DNA from: Pseudofrankia asymbiotica
Lineage (GTDB): Bacteria; Actinomycetota; Actinomycetes; Frankiales; Frankiaceae
DNA length: 6,078 nucleotides
Direction of reading: 5' to 3'
Assembly: GCF_001983105.1 (NCBI RefSeq)
Contig: NZ_MOMC01000029.1
Location: forward strand, 86,316 to 92,393
The translations under genes were made by a program, and so were the position numbers. Numbering within the stretch: the first letter of the stretch is position 1; every line of letters starts with the position of its first letter. Positions 1 to 6,078 of the stretch are shown piece by piece. The notes beneath the pieces were generated by a model. The model was given only the letters and a program-made list of their open reading frames with translations, did no database searches and was not told where the DNA came from.

Positions 1-507
1 AAGTCCCCGCGGGTCGTGGTGTTCGCCGCCGGTGAGAAGGCCGCCGAGGCGCAGGCCGCCGGTGCCGACGTCGTCGGCAGCGACGACCTGGTCGCCCGGA
101 TCCAGGAAGGCTTCCTGGACTTCGACGCCGCCGTCGCGACCCCCGACCAGATGGCCAAGGTCGGCCGGATCGCCCGGATCCTCGGCCCGCGCGGCCTCAT
201 GCCCAACCCCAAGACCGGCACCGTGACGCTCGACGTCTCGAAGGTGGTCAAGGAGATCAAGGGCGGTAAGATCAACTTCAAGATTGACAAGCAGAACAAC
301 CTGCACATCGTCATCGGGAAGACGAACTTCACCGCGCAGCAGCTGATCGAGAACTACGGCGTCGCGCTCGACGAGATCGTCCGAGTGAAGCCGTCCGCGG
401 CCAAGGGCCGCTACCTGAAGAAGATCACCGTCGCCACCACCATGGGCCCCGGCATCTCGGTGGACCCGAACCGCACCCGCAACCTCCTGGAGGACGCGGC
501 CAACTAG
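1..507 (+). CDS. rplA: 50S ribosomal protein L1, C-terminal part (5' truncated by window)
   Basis: L1 binds 23S rRNA helices 76-78 and forms the mobile L1 stalk that handles deacylated tRNA at the E site; in many bacteria it also represses translation of its own operon. The reading frame is open from base 1 (codons AAG TCC CCG CGG) and ends at TAG 505-507, giving 168 residues. Family members are about 230-240 residues, so roughly the first 70 lie upstream of the window. Visible hallmarks are [10 protein letters not shown] near the start of domain II, the signature [14 protein letters not shown] at about residues 62-75 (bases 184-225), and the domain I return segment [21 protein letters not shown]. 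The C-terminus [20 protein letters not shown] is family-like. GTG 16-18 is an internal valine, not the start. rplK normally lies directly upstream. A strong hairpin follows 48 bases after the stop. Confidence 0.97.
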   Translation, partial: KSPRVVVFAAGEKAAEAQAAGADVVGSDDLVARIQEGFLDFDAAVATPDQMAKVGRIARILGPRGLMPNPKTGTVTLDVSKVVKEIKGGKINFKIDKQNNLHIVIGKTNFTAQQLIENYGVALDEIVRVKPSAAKGRYLKKITVATTMGPGISVDPNRTRNLLEDAAN

Positions 508-555
508 GGCCGCCAGGGCCGCCGGCCCCCGCGGGCCCGCCCTCCTGACACGCGT

Positions 556-589
556 CGAGCCGTGCCGGTCCCACGACCGGCACGGCTCG
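556..589 (+). terminator. rplA (rplK-rplA operon) terminator hairpin
   Basis: The arms CGAGCCGTGCCGGTC (556-570) and GACCGGCACGGCTCG (575-589) are perfect reverse complements: a 15-bp, mostly GC stem with the 4-nt loop CCAC. It starts 48 bases after the rplA stop. The bases after it (TGCCGTTCGTG) lack a run of T. Such U-poor hairpins are common at operon ends in high-GC actinomycetes. Termination is inferred from position and stem strength; the hairpin could instead act mainly as a 3'-end stabiliser. Confidence 0.8.
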
Positions 590-630
590 TGCCGTTCGTG
601 GACCGCACTCAAGCCGCCGCGAACCCCGAC

Positions 631-648
631 CACGAGCGAAGCGAAGTG
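631..648. repeat. Degenerate copy of the GAGCGAAGCGAG hairpin repeat
   Basis: The loop-like core GAGCGAAGCGAA (634-645) differs from the two other copies only in its last base. It is flanked by CAC (631-633) and GTG (646-648), which pair for only 3 bp before the symmetry breaks. A second weak complement, CCAC 630-633 with GTGG 653-656, is possible. I call it a decayed or partial member of the family on the strength of the shared 11-base core. Confidence 0.5.
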
Positions 649-718
649 CCTTGTGGCTGGGCGAATTGTGGGTTGGTGACGTTCCAGCGGCACGCAACCC
701 CGCTGGGCGCGGAGGCGC

Positions 719-774
719 GCCTCGCGGAGGCCCGACCCACGAGCGAAGCGAGGTGGGTTGGGCCGCAGCGAGGT
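719..774. repeat. Structured palindromic repeat, copy 1 (GAGCGAAGCGAG loop)
   Basis: From the outside in: outer stem GCCTCGC (719-725) with GCGAGGT (768-774), 7 bp including one G-T; internal loop GGA (726-728) opposite GCA (765-767); inner stem GGCCCGACCCAC (729-740) with GTGGGTTGGGCC (753-764), 12 bp with one C-to-T wobble; terminal loop GAGCGAAGCGAG (741-752). The copy at 804-854 has the same plan with different stem sequences. It is most simply read as a member of a dispersed intergenic REP-like family. Whether it acts as DNA or RNA is unknown. Confidence 0.7.
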
Positions 775-803
775 CGCCGGAGCGCCCGTGAGCGCAGGAG
801 GAC

Positions 804-854
804 GGCGCGCGGAGGTCCCTTGGGAGCGAAGCGAGTAAGGGGCCGTAGCGCGCC
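804..854. repeat. Structured palindromic repeat, copy 2 (GAGCGAAGCGAG loop)
   Basis: Outer stem GGCGCGC (804-810) with GCGCGCC (848-854), a perfect 7 bp; internal loop GGA (811-813) opposite GTA (845-847); inner stem GGTCCCTT (814-821) with AAGGGGCC (837-844), 8 bp with one wobble; terminal loop containing GAGCGAAGCGAG (824-835). The architecture matches the copy at 719-774, but both stems have different sequences that still pair. That points to selection or amplification of a fold rather than a plain sequence repeat. A further partial echo, GGAGCGAACC, follows at about 863-872. Confidence 0.7.
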
Positions 855-946
855 GCCCGGACGGAGCGAACCAAAAACAACCTTCCGGCCCGATCCGCGT
901 GGTTTGTCCTGTTCGCGGCCTCGCGAGCCCGTGCCGTGCGGCGGTG

Positions 947-971
947 GTTACTAGTTGACGCAACTAGTAAC
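947..971. promoter_or_regulatory. Perfect 11-bp inverted repeat, candidate operator upstream of rplJ
   Basis: GTTACTAGTTG (947-957) and CAACTAGTAAC (961-971) are exact reverse complements separated by ACG. The dyad is AT-rich in a very GC-rich neighbourhood and contains ACTAGT twice. It overlaps the TTGACG hexamer (955-960) and lies just upstream of TACTAT (975-980), a typical place for a dimeric repressor or activator. A second smaller dyad follows: AACTGCT (969-975) with AGCAGTT (985-991). The regulator is unknown. A structural role in DNA or RNA is the alternative. Confidence 0.6.
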
Positions 972-980
972 TGCTACTAT
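955..980 (+). promoter_or_regulatory. Candidate rplJL promoter
   Basis: This is the only AT-rich patch between rplA and rplJ. It has TTGACG (955-960) as a possible -35 and TACTAT (975-980) as a TAnnnT-type -10. The spacing between them is only 14 bp, shorter than the usual 16-18, so the true -35 may be displaced or the promoter may depend on a regulator bound to the overlapping dyad. TTGACA at 980-985 is a perfect -35 by sequence but no -10 follows at the right distance. Transcription would start near 987 and leave a leader of about 235 nt. Confidence 0.5.
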
Positions 981-985
981 TGACA

Positions 986-1220
986 GCAGTTCCACACCAC
1001 AGACCGCTGGTCGCCGTCCACCTGCTCCGCCGGAGGACGGCCGAAGGCCCCGAGAACATCCGGGCGGCCCGCGCAGGTGACGGACGTGAGCCGTACATCC
1101 AGTCGGTGGGCACCTCGGTGCCGGCCAGGCGGGTACGGCATCCCGCCCCGAGCGCCTGCGCCGGGGCGTTCGTCGTTCCAGGGGCCCTTCGGGTACGGCC
1201 GGCACCGTTCCCCCAAGGAG
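986..1220 (+). ncRNA. Structured 5' leader of rplJ, probable L10 autoregulatory leader
   Basis: L10-L12 operons are commonly autoregulated by the L10-(L12)4 complex binding a folded leader. The sequence shows several exact helices: GCCGTCC (1013-1019) with GGACGGC (1035-1041); GCCGTAC (1090-1096) with GTACGGC (1133-1139); GGCAC with GTGCC around CTCG (1109-1122); and CGCCCCG-a-GCG (1144-1154) with CGC-CGGGGCG (1159-1168), followed by the T-containing TTCGTCGTTCC. Two alternative pairings exist. A second GTACGGC at 1193-1199 can replace the first. CGGTGCCGGCC (1116-1126) is an exact 11-bp complement of GGCCGGCACCG (1197-1207), just before the Shine-Dalgarno AAGGAG (1215-1220). Assignment to the known L10 leader family is an inference from position. 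Confidence 0.6.
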
Positions 1221-1224
1221 CCCG

Positions 1225-1785
1225 ATGGCGAACCCTGAGAAGAGCGCCGCCGTGGCGGAGATCACCGACCAGTTCCGTGGCTCCACCGCGGCTGTCCTGA
1301 CCGAGTACCGCGGCCTGACCGTCAGCCAGATCACCGAGCTGCGGCGGACGCTGGGCGCCGAGACCAAGTACGCGGTCGTCAAGAACACCCTCACCAAGAT
1401 CGCCGCCGAGCGTGCGGGCGTGACCGGCATCGAGGGCCTGCTCGCCGGGCCGACGGCCGTCGCGTTCGTCACCGGCGACCCGGTCGAGGCCGCCAAGAGC
1501 CTTCGGGACTTCGCCCGCGCGAACCCCTCCCTGGTCGTCAAGGGTGGCTTCGTCGAGGGCAAGCCGATGTCGGCTGACGACATCCGCAAGCTCGCCGACG
1601 TCGAGTCCCGTGAGGTCCTGCTGGCCAAGCTGGCCGGCGCCATGAACGGCTCGCTGGCCAAGGCCGTCGGCCTGTTCGCCGCGCCGCTGTCGCAGGCCGC
1701 CCGGCTCGCCGAGGCGCTGCGCGCCAAGCGCGAGGCGGAGGGTGGCGCCGCCGAGGCGCCGGCCGAGGCTGTCTCGGCCGAGTAA
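1225..1785 (+). CDS. rplJ: 50S ribosomal protein L10
   Basis: L10 anchors the L7/L12 dimers to 23S rRNA at the GTPase-associated centre, forming the base of the ribosomal stalk; with L12 it commonly represses its own mRNA. The 186-residue product is normal for actinomycetes. It opens [13 protein letters not shown] and shows the L10 signatures YRGLT (28-32), KYAVVKNTL (48-56) and GPTAVAF (75-81). The C-terminal segment, about 126-173, is a long Ala/Leu-rich helix ([42 protein letters not shown]) of the kind that carries L7/L12 dimers, followed by an acidic Ala-rich tail. ATG 1225 is preceded by AAGGAG at 1215-1220, four bases away. rplL follows after 120 bases with no visible terminator, so the two are probably cotranscribed. 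The stop is TAA. Confidence 0.98.
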   Translation: MANPEKSAAVAEITDQFRGSTAAVLTEYRGLTVSQITELRRTLGAETKYAVVKNTLTKIAAERAGVTGIEGLLAGPTAVAFVTGDPVEAAKSLRDFARANPSLVVKGGFVEGKPMSADDIRKLADVESREVLLAKLAGAMNGSLAKAVGLFAAPLSQAARLAEALRAKREAEGGAAEAPAEAVSAE

Positions 1786-1905
1786 CCGTCCCGGTCGGCG
1801 ACCTGCCAGCCAGGCAACACCCGCGACGGTTGGCGAGCCCACGTGGCCCAGCCTGCCAGCTCGCACCATGACGATCTAAGACACAGACAGGAAGGAACCG
1901 CCATC
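1786..1905 (+). other. rplJ-rplL intergenic spacer
   Basis: The 120-base spacer has no strong terminator-like hairpin, which supports readthrough from rplJ to rplL. It contains the exact 9-base direct repeat CCTGCCAGC at 1802-1810 and 1852-1860, and weak local pairings such as CCTG 1802-1805 with CAGG 1811-1814. It ends in a strong Shine-Dalgarno sequence for rplL. Confidence 0.6.
1890..1896 (+). promoter_or_regulatory. rplL ribosome binding site (decides the start)
   Basis: GGAAGGA ends 9 bases before ATG 1906. This places the start at [10 protein letters not shown] rather than at the in-frame GTG 1843, whose extra 21 residues ([21 protein letters not shown]) have no ribosome binding site and no resemblance to L7/L12. 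Confidence 0.85.
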
Positions 1906-2298
1906 ATGGCGAAGCTCTCGACAGGCGACCTGCTCGACGCGTTCAAGGAGATGACGCTGCTCGAGCTGTCCGAGTTCGTGAAGGAGTTCGAGGAGACCTT
2001 CGGCGTCACGGCCGCCGCGCCGGTCGCCGTCGCGGCCGCCGCCGGCCCGGGTGCCCCCGGCGCGGCCGCCCCGGTCGAGGAGGAGAAGGACGAGTTCGAC
2101 GTCATCCTCGAGGCCGCTGGCGACAAGAAGATCCAGGTCATCAAGGAGGTCCGCTCCCTGACGAGCCTGGGCCTCAAGGAGGCCAAGGACCTCGTGGACG
2201 GCGCGCCGAAGCCGGTCCTGGAGAAGGCCACCAAGGAGGCGGCGGACAAGGCCAAGGCGGCCCTCGAGGGCGCCGGCGCCACCGTCACCGTCAAGTAG
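1906..2298 (+). CDS. rplL: 50S ribosomal protein L7/L12
   Basis: L7/L12 is the multicopy stalk protein that recruits and stimulates the translational GTPases EF-G, EF-Tu, IF2 and RF3. The 130-residue protein shows the three-part layout of the family: an N-terminal dimerisation helix pair that also binds L10 (about 1-34, [30 protein letters not shown]); an Ala/Gly/Pro hinge (about 35-57); and the C-terminal GTPase-binding domain (about 60-130), with EFDVIL, the [28 protein letters not shown] helices and the ending ATVTVK. The start is ATG 1906, chosen because of GGAAGGA at 1890-1896. The hinge is slightly longer and more Pro/Gly-rich than in E. coli. It sits downstream of rplJ and is followed within 8 bases by tandem hairpins that end the operon. 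Stalk stoichiometry needs several L12 per L10, which fits the strong Shine-Dalgarno. Confidence 0.98.
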   Translation: MAKLSTGDLLDAFKEMTLLELSEFVKEFEETFGVTAAAPVAVAAAAGPGAPGAAAPVEEEKDEFDVILEAAGDKKIQVIKEVRSLTSLGLKEAKDLVDGAPKPVLEKATKEAADKAKAALEGAGATVTVK

Positions 2299-2303
2299 CA
2301 CCC

Positions 2304-2326
2304 CGCGCGGCCGCTGAGGCCGCGTG
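2304..2326 (+). terminator. First hairpin after rplL
   Basis: CGCGGCC (2306-2312) pairs exactly with GGCCGCG (2318-2324) around the loop GCTGA. One G-T and one C-G pair extend it to 2304-2326. It has no T run and is immediately followed by a stronger hairpin, so it may assist termination or protect the 3' end. Confidence 0.55.
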
Positions 2327-2328
2327 AC

Positions 2329-2370
2329 GAAGCGAGCCTGGTGGCCCACCACCAGGCTCGCTTCTTTCGT
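2329..2370 (+). terminator. rplJL operon intrinsic terminator
   Basis: GAAGCGAGCCTGGTGG (2329-2344) and CCACCAGGCTCGCTTC (2349-2364) form a perfect 16-bp stem with the 4-nt loop CCCA, followed by TTTCGTTCT. The T content after the stem is high for this genome. It lies 30 bases after the rplL stop and should separate the stalk operon from rpoB transcription. Confidence 0.9.
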
Positions 2371-2720
2371 TCTGGACGGTCCTGGGCGCCCTGGCGCCCG
2401 GCACGCCGACCTGGTTGTGGCCTCGCTCCGGCCGGATGGGTTACGGTCCGTCGGGCCGGTTGCCAGGGGGTGACGGCGCGTCAGCGCAGCGCCAGCACAG
2501 CCCCTCATCGGCCCGACACCAGGCCGGCCCCCACACCACCTGCCTGAACCCGGAATCATGTGAGGACGGCGCTCGGCGCCGGCCCATCCGGAGTGGCCAA
2601 GGCCGTCGGGGTGTCCGATGCTGGTGTGACGCCTCGGGGTGGGACCGGGGCGGGCCGGGTGCCCGGGCGTTGCGCGCTCTGTGTGACTTCGGGCGGCATG
2701 GCCGCGGCCTGGCGGGGCGG

Positions 2721-2755
2721 CAGAACGGTAACTACCCGCACATGCGGTCCGTCTG
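2721..2755. other. Composite inverted repeat
   Basis: The outer arms CAGAACGG (2721-2728) and CCGTCTG (2749-2755) pair except for one bulged A. Inside lie two small palindromes, GGTA-AC-TACC (2727-2736) and CCGCA-CA-TGCGG (2736-2747). It could be a binding site or an RNA hairpin. No function can be assigned. Confidence 0.4.
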
Positions 2756-3002
2756 AGGGGTTGACTCCATCCCCAACAACGGAGTTCCATCATTTGGCGG
2801 ACCACCGCCGTGATCTGACGAAGTCGGGCAGGGTATCTCCCATCGGGGCAACCCGAGCCGACCAGCCGGAGCGGCGCGTGGCCGGTGGGTCGGGCCTGAG
2901 GGCCTCGGCTTGGCCGGTCGCGGCGATCCCACCACGGCGACACAGCGTGGCGGTGGTCGAAGGGCCGCGGGCGCCGGGTAGGCGCGCGGCCGGTAGACGA
3001 AC

Positions 3003-3032
3003 GGGAAGGGCGGGAAGGGCGGGAGCGGCGGG
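3003..3032 (+). repeat. G-tract tandem repeat / G-quadruplex motif upstream of rpoB
   Basis: Six GGG runs lie at 3003-3005, 3008-3010, 3012-3014, 3017-3019, 3021-3023 and 3030-3032, separated by AA, C, AA, C and a 6-base spacer. The unit GGGAAGGGC is repeated exactly twice (3003-3020). The first four runs, with loops of 2, 1 and 2, satisfy the standard G3 N1-7 quadruplex pattern on the + strand. The motif ends about 70 bases before the rpoB -35. Confidence 0.65.
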
Positions 3033-3101
3033 AACACGGCGGGTCGGCGGCAGACAGCGAGCAGCGCGGAAGTAGTGCACAACGGACATGACGACGGGGC
3101 T

Positions 3102-3129
3102 TGTCAGCAGTGCGGCCTAGGGCTACACT
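3102..3129 (+). promoter_or_regulatory. rpoB promoter
   Basis: The -35 TTGTCA (3102-3107) and -10 TACACT (3124-3129) are separated by 16 bp, which fits a principal-sigma promoter (consensus TTGACA and TAnnnT). The start is expected at about 3135-3137, just inside CTAGTTTGCGCTG, a string I recall as conserved near rpoB starts in actinomycetes. An upstream rplL terminator and the long leader agree with an independent rpoB(-rpoC) promoter. Confidence 0.75.
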
Positions 3130-3135
3130 GCTAGT

Positions 3136-3661
3136 TTGCGCTGTCCTTTTCGTTGCACTGAGCCTCTCAGATCCGCTCCGCCGACCGTGGCGGACCCGCC
3201 GGTACTCCTCCCACAAGGGCCGCTGGGGCGACTTCCCGCCGCCTCACGTTCAGGCCGGTGGGTCCGTGCACCCGTGGGACCAGGTCTGATGGGCTCTGTG
3301 CGGCGAAAAGGGGTCAGCGTGATCGCCCCGGTCGTACCGGTGCGGTCTCTGCCCGCCCACCCACGAGAAACCGCCACCGCCAGCTCGTCCCGCCCGCCGG
3401 CGTCAGCCGGCACGGCGGCTGTGACGCCCGCCCTTGGACGAACTCCGGACCTCCTGGTGCCGCGCCTCGCGCGACCGGGACCGACGGACGTGTCCGACGG
3501 CCCGGCATCCGGCCCGATCTGGCGTGACGGTCCTCACCGAGACAACCTGCCGCACTACCCAGCTAACGCCGCGTGTAAACACGGCGAGACACTGATCACC
3601 TGACCGCCCCGACGGCTCCTCGGCGTCTCCCGCCCGACGCCAGGCCCCCGGAAGGACCACC
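3136..3661 (+). promoter_or_regulatory. Long untranslated leader of rpoB
   Basis: About 525 nt separate the predicted start from the rpoB TTG. The leader begins with the pyrimidine-rich TTTGCGCTGTCCTTTTCG and then a small hairpin CTGAG-CCT-CTCAG (3158-3170). A stronger stem-loop is at 3399-3428: GGCGT-CAGCCG pairs with CGGCTG-(TG)-ACGCC around GCACGG, 11 bp with a 2-nt bulge. An imperfect hairpin CGCCG/CGGCG (3567-3586) lies about 75 bases before the start. A TTG-initiated open frame 3136-3603 crosses it but has poor codon bias, so I treat the region as non-coding. Leader-based control is an inference. Confidence 0.55.
3650..3656 (+). promoter_or_regulatory. rpoB ribosome binding site (decides the TTG start)
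   Basis: GGAAGGA ends 5 bases before TTG 3662. The frame has an upstream TGA at 3593-3595 and no ATG or GTG between that stop and TTG 3662. The first in-frame ATG (3893) would delete conserved N-terminal sequence. AAGG (3652-3655) is also complementary to CCTT (3660-3663), which overlaps the start codon. Confidence 0.85.

Positions 3662-6078
<2,417 letters not shown>

Larger units (their letters stand above)
590..946. other. Non-coding spacer rplA-rplJ, rich in palindromic repeats
   Basis: I see no credible gene here. The open frames that cross it on both strands have arginine-rich low-complexity translations, lack a convincing ribosome binding site and run through inverted repeats. Besides the GAGCGAAGCGAG elements listed separately, it holds a hairpin at 670-700 (GGGTTGGTG pairing with CAC-G-CAACCC, one bulged G), an alternative hairpin 684-690/700-706 (CCAGCGG with CCGCTGG), and the perfect palindrome GAGGCGCGCCTC at 712-723. 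An A-rich patch (CCAAAAACAACC) at about 871-882 is out of character with the GC-rich surroundings. Confidence 0.7.
2371..3100. other. Long non-coding spacer between rplL and the rpoB promoter
   Basis: I find no believable gene in these 730 bases. The longest + frame (GTG 2560 to TAG 3075) has weak third-position GC bias, with many AGA, GGA, GTA, CCA and ACA codons, no clear ribosome binding site, and an Arg/Gly-rich low-complexity end. Minus-strand frames are proline-rich shadows. Visible structure: GGGCG/CGCCC dyad at 2384-2399; composite hairpin 2721-2755; GGCGG-ACCA-CCGCC at 2796-2809; and a G-tract cluster at 3003-3032. TTGACT at 2761-2766 resembles a -35 but has no matching -10. Confidence 0.7.

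Noticed and set aside
631..854. CRISPR array suggested by repeated GAGCGAAGCGAG
   Set aside because: Only three copies, uneven spacing, the repeat is a hairpin loop with changing stems, and no cas gene is in view.
562..954. GTG-started 130-codon + strand frame after rplA
   Set aside because: It begins inside the rplA terminator hairpin and runs through the palindromic repeats; the translation is Arg-rich with no motif.
980..985. TTGACA as a -35 for rplJ
   Set aside because: No TAnnnT-like hexamer lies 16-18 bases downstream; the following bases are GC-rich.
1843..1905. 21-residue N-terminal extension of RplL from GTG 1843
   Set aside because: No ribosome binding site and no similarity to L7/L12; GGAAGGA clearly serves ATG 1906.
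951..2294. Long open frame on the minus strand across rplJ and rplL
   Set aside because: It lies antisense to two certain ribosomal genes. Its Ser/Ala/Arg-rich translation is the usual shadow of GC-rich codons.
2560..3075. GTG-started 171-codon + strand frame between rplL and rpoB
   Set aside because: No clear ribosome binding site, mixed third-position bias, and an Arg/Gly-rich end caused by the G-tract repeat.
3136..3603. TTG-started 155-codon frame beginning at the predicted rpoB transcription start (possible leaderless leader peptide)
   Set aside because: Third codon positions are often A or T (AGA, GTA, CCA, CAA, GGA, CGA), unlike the neighbours, and the protein shows no domain. Kept only as a remote possibility.

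Overview
The window comes from a high-GC Gram-positive (actinomycete) chromosome and holds the classic ribosomal protein and RNA polymerase cluster, all on the + strand: the 3' end of rplA (L1), rplJ (L10), rplL (L7/L12), and the first 805 codons of rpoB (RNA polymerase beta). The RpoB protein matches actinobacterial RpoB closely, with a TTG start, an AAGGACCACC-TTG-GCC initiation region and [11 protein letters not shown] in the rifampicin pocket. G or C dominates third codon positions. The exact order cannot be fixed from the sequence; a Frankia- or Streptosporangium-like actinomycete is a plausible guess.

Layout: 1-507 is the end of rplA, followed by a perfect 15-bp terminator hairpin. 590-946 has no credible gene but carries a small family of structured palindromic repeats built around GAGCGAAGCGAG. 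947-991 is an AT-rich island with a perfect 11+3+11 inverted repeat and promoter-like hexamers. 986-1224 is the rplJ leader, which can form several mutually exclusive helices. rplJ (1225-1785) and rplL (1906-2298) form an operon that ends in two tandem hairpins, the second with a T-containing tail. 2371-3100 is a non-coding stretch with hairpins and a G-quadruplex motif. A good promoter lies at 3102-3129, followed by an untranslated leader of about 525 nt and then rpoB from 3662 to the window end.

Function: L10 and L7/L12 build the ribosomal stalk that recruits translation GTPases. L1 forms the opposite stalk near the E site. RpoB is half of the polymerase active-site cleft. Here rpoB has its own promoter and leader behind a strong rplL terminator, so polymerase synthesis looks largely uncoupled from the L10-L12 operon.

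No accessory defence or mobile system is visible. The unusual content is regulatory and structural DNA/RNA between housekeeping genes: the switch-like rplJ leader, the dyad at its promoter, the covarying repeat hairpins after rplA, and the G-rich motif upstream of the rpoB promoter.
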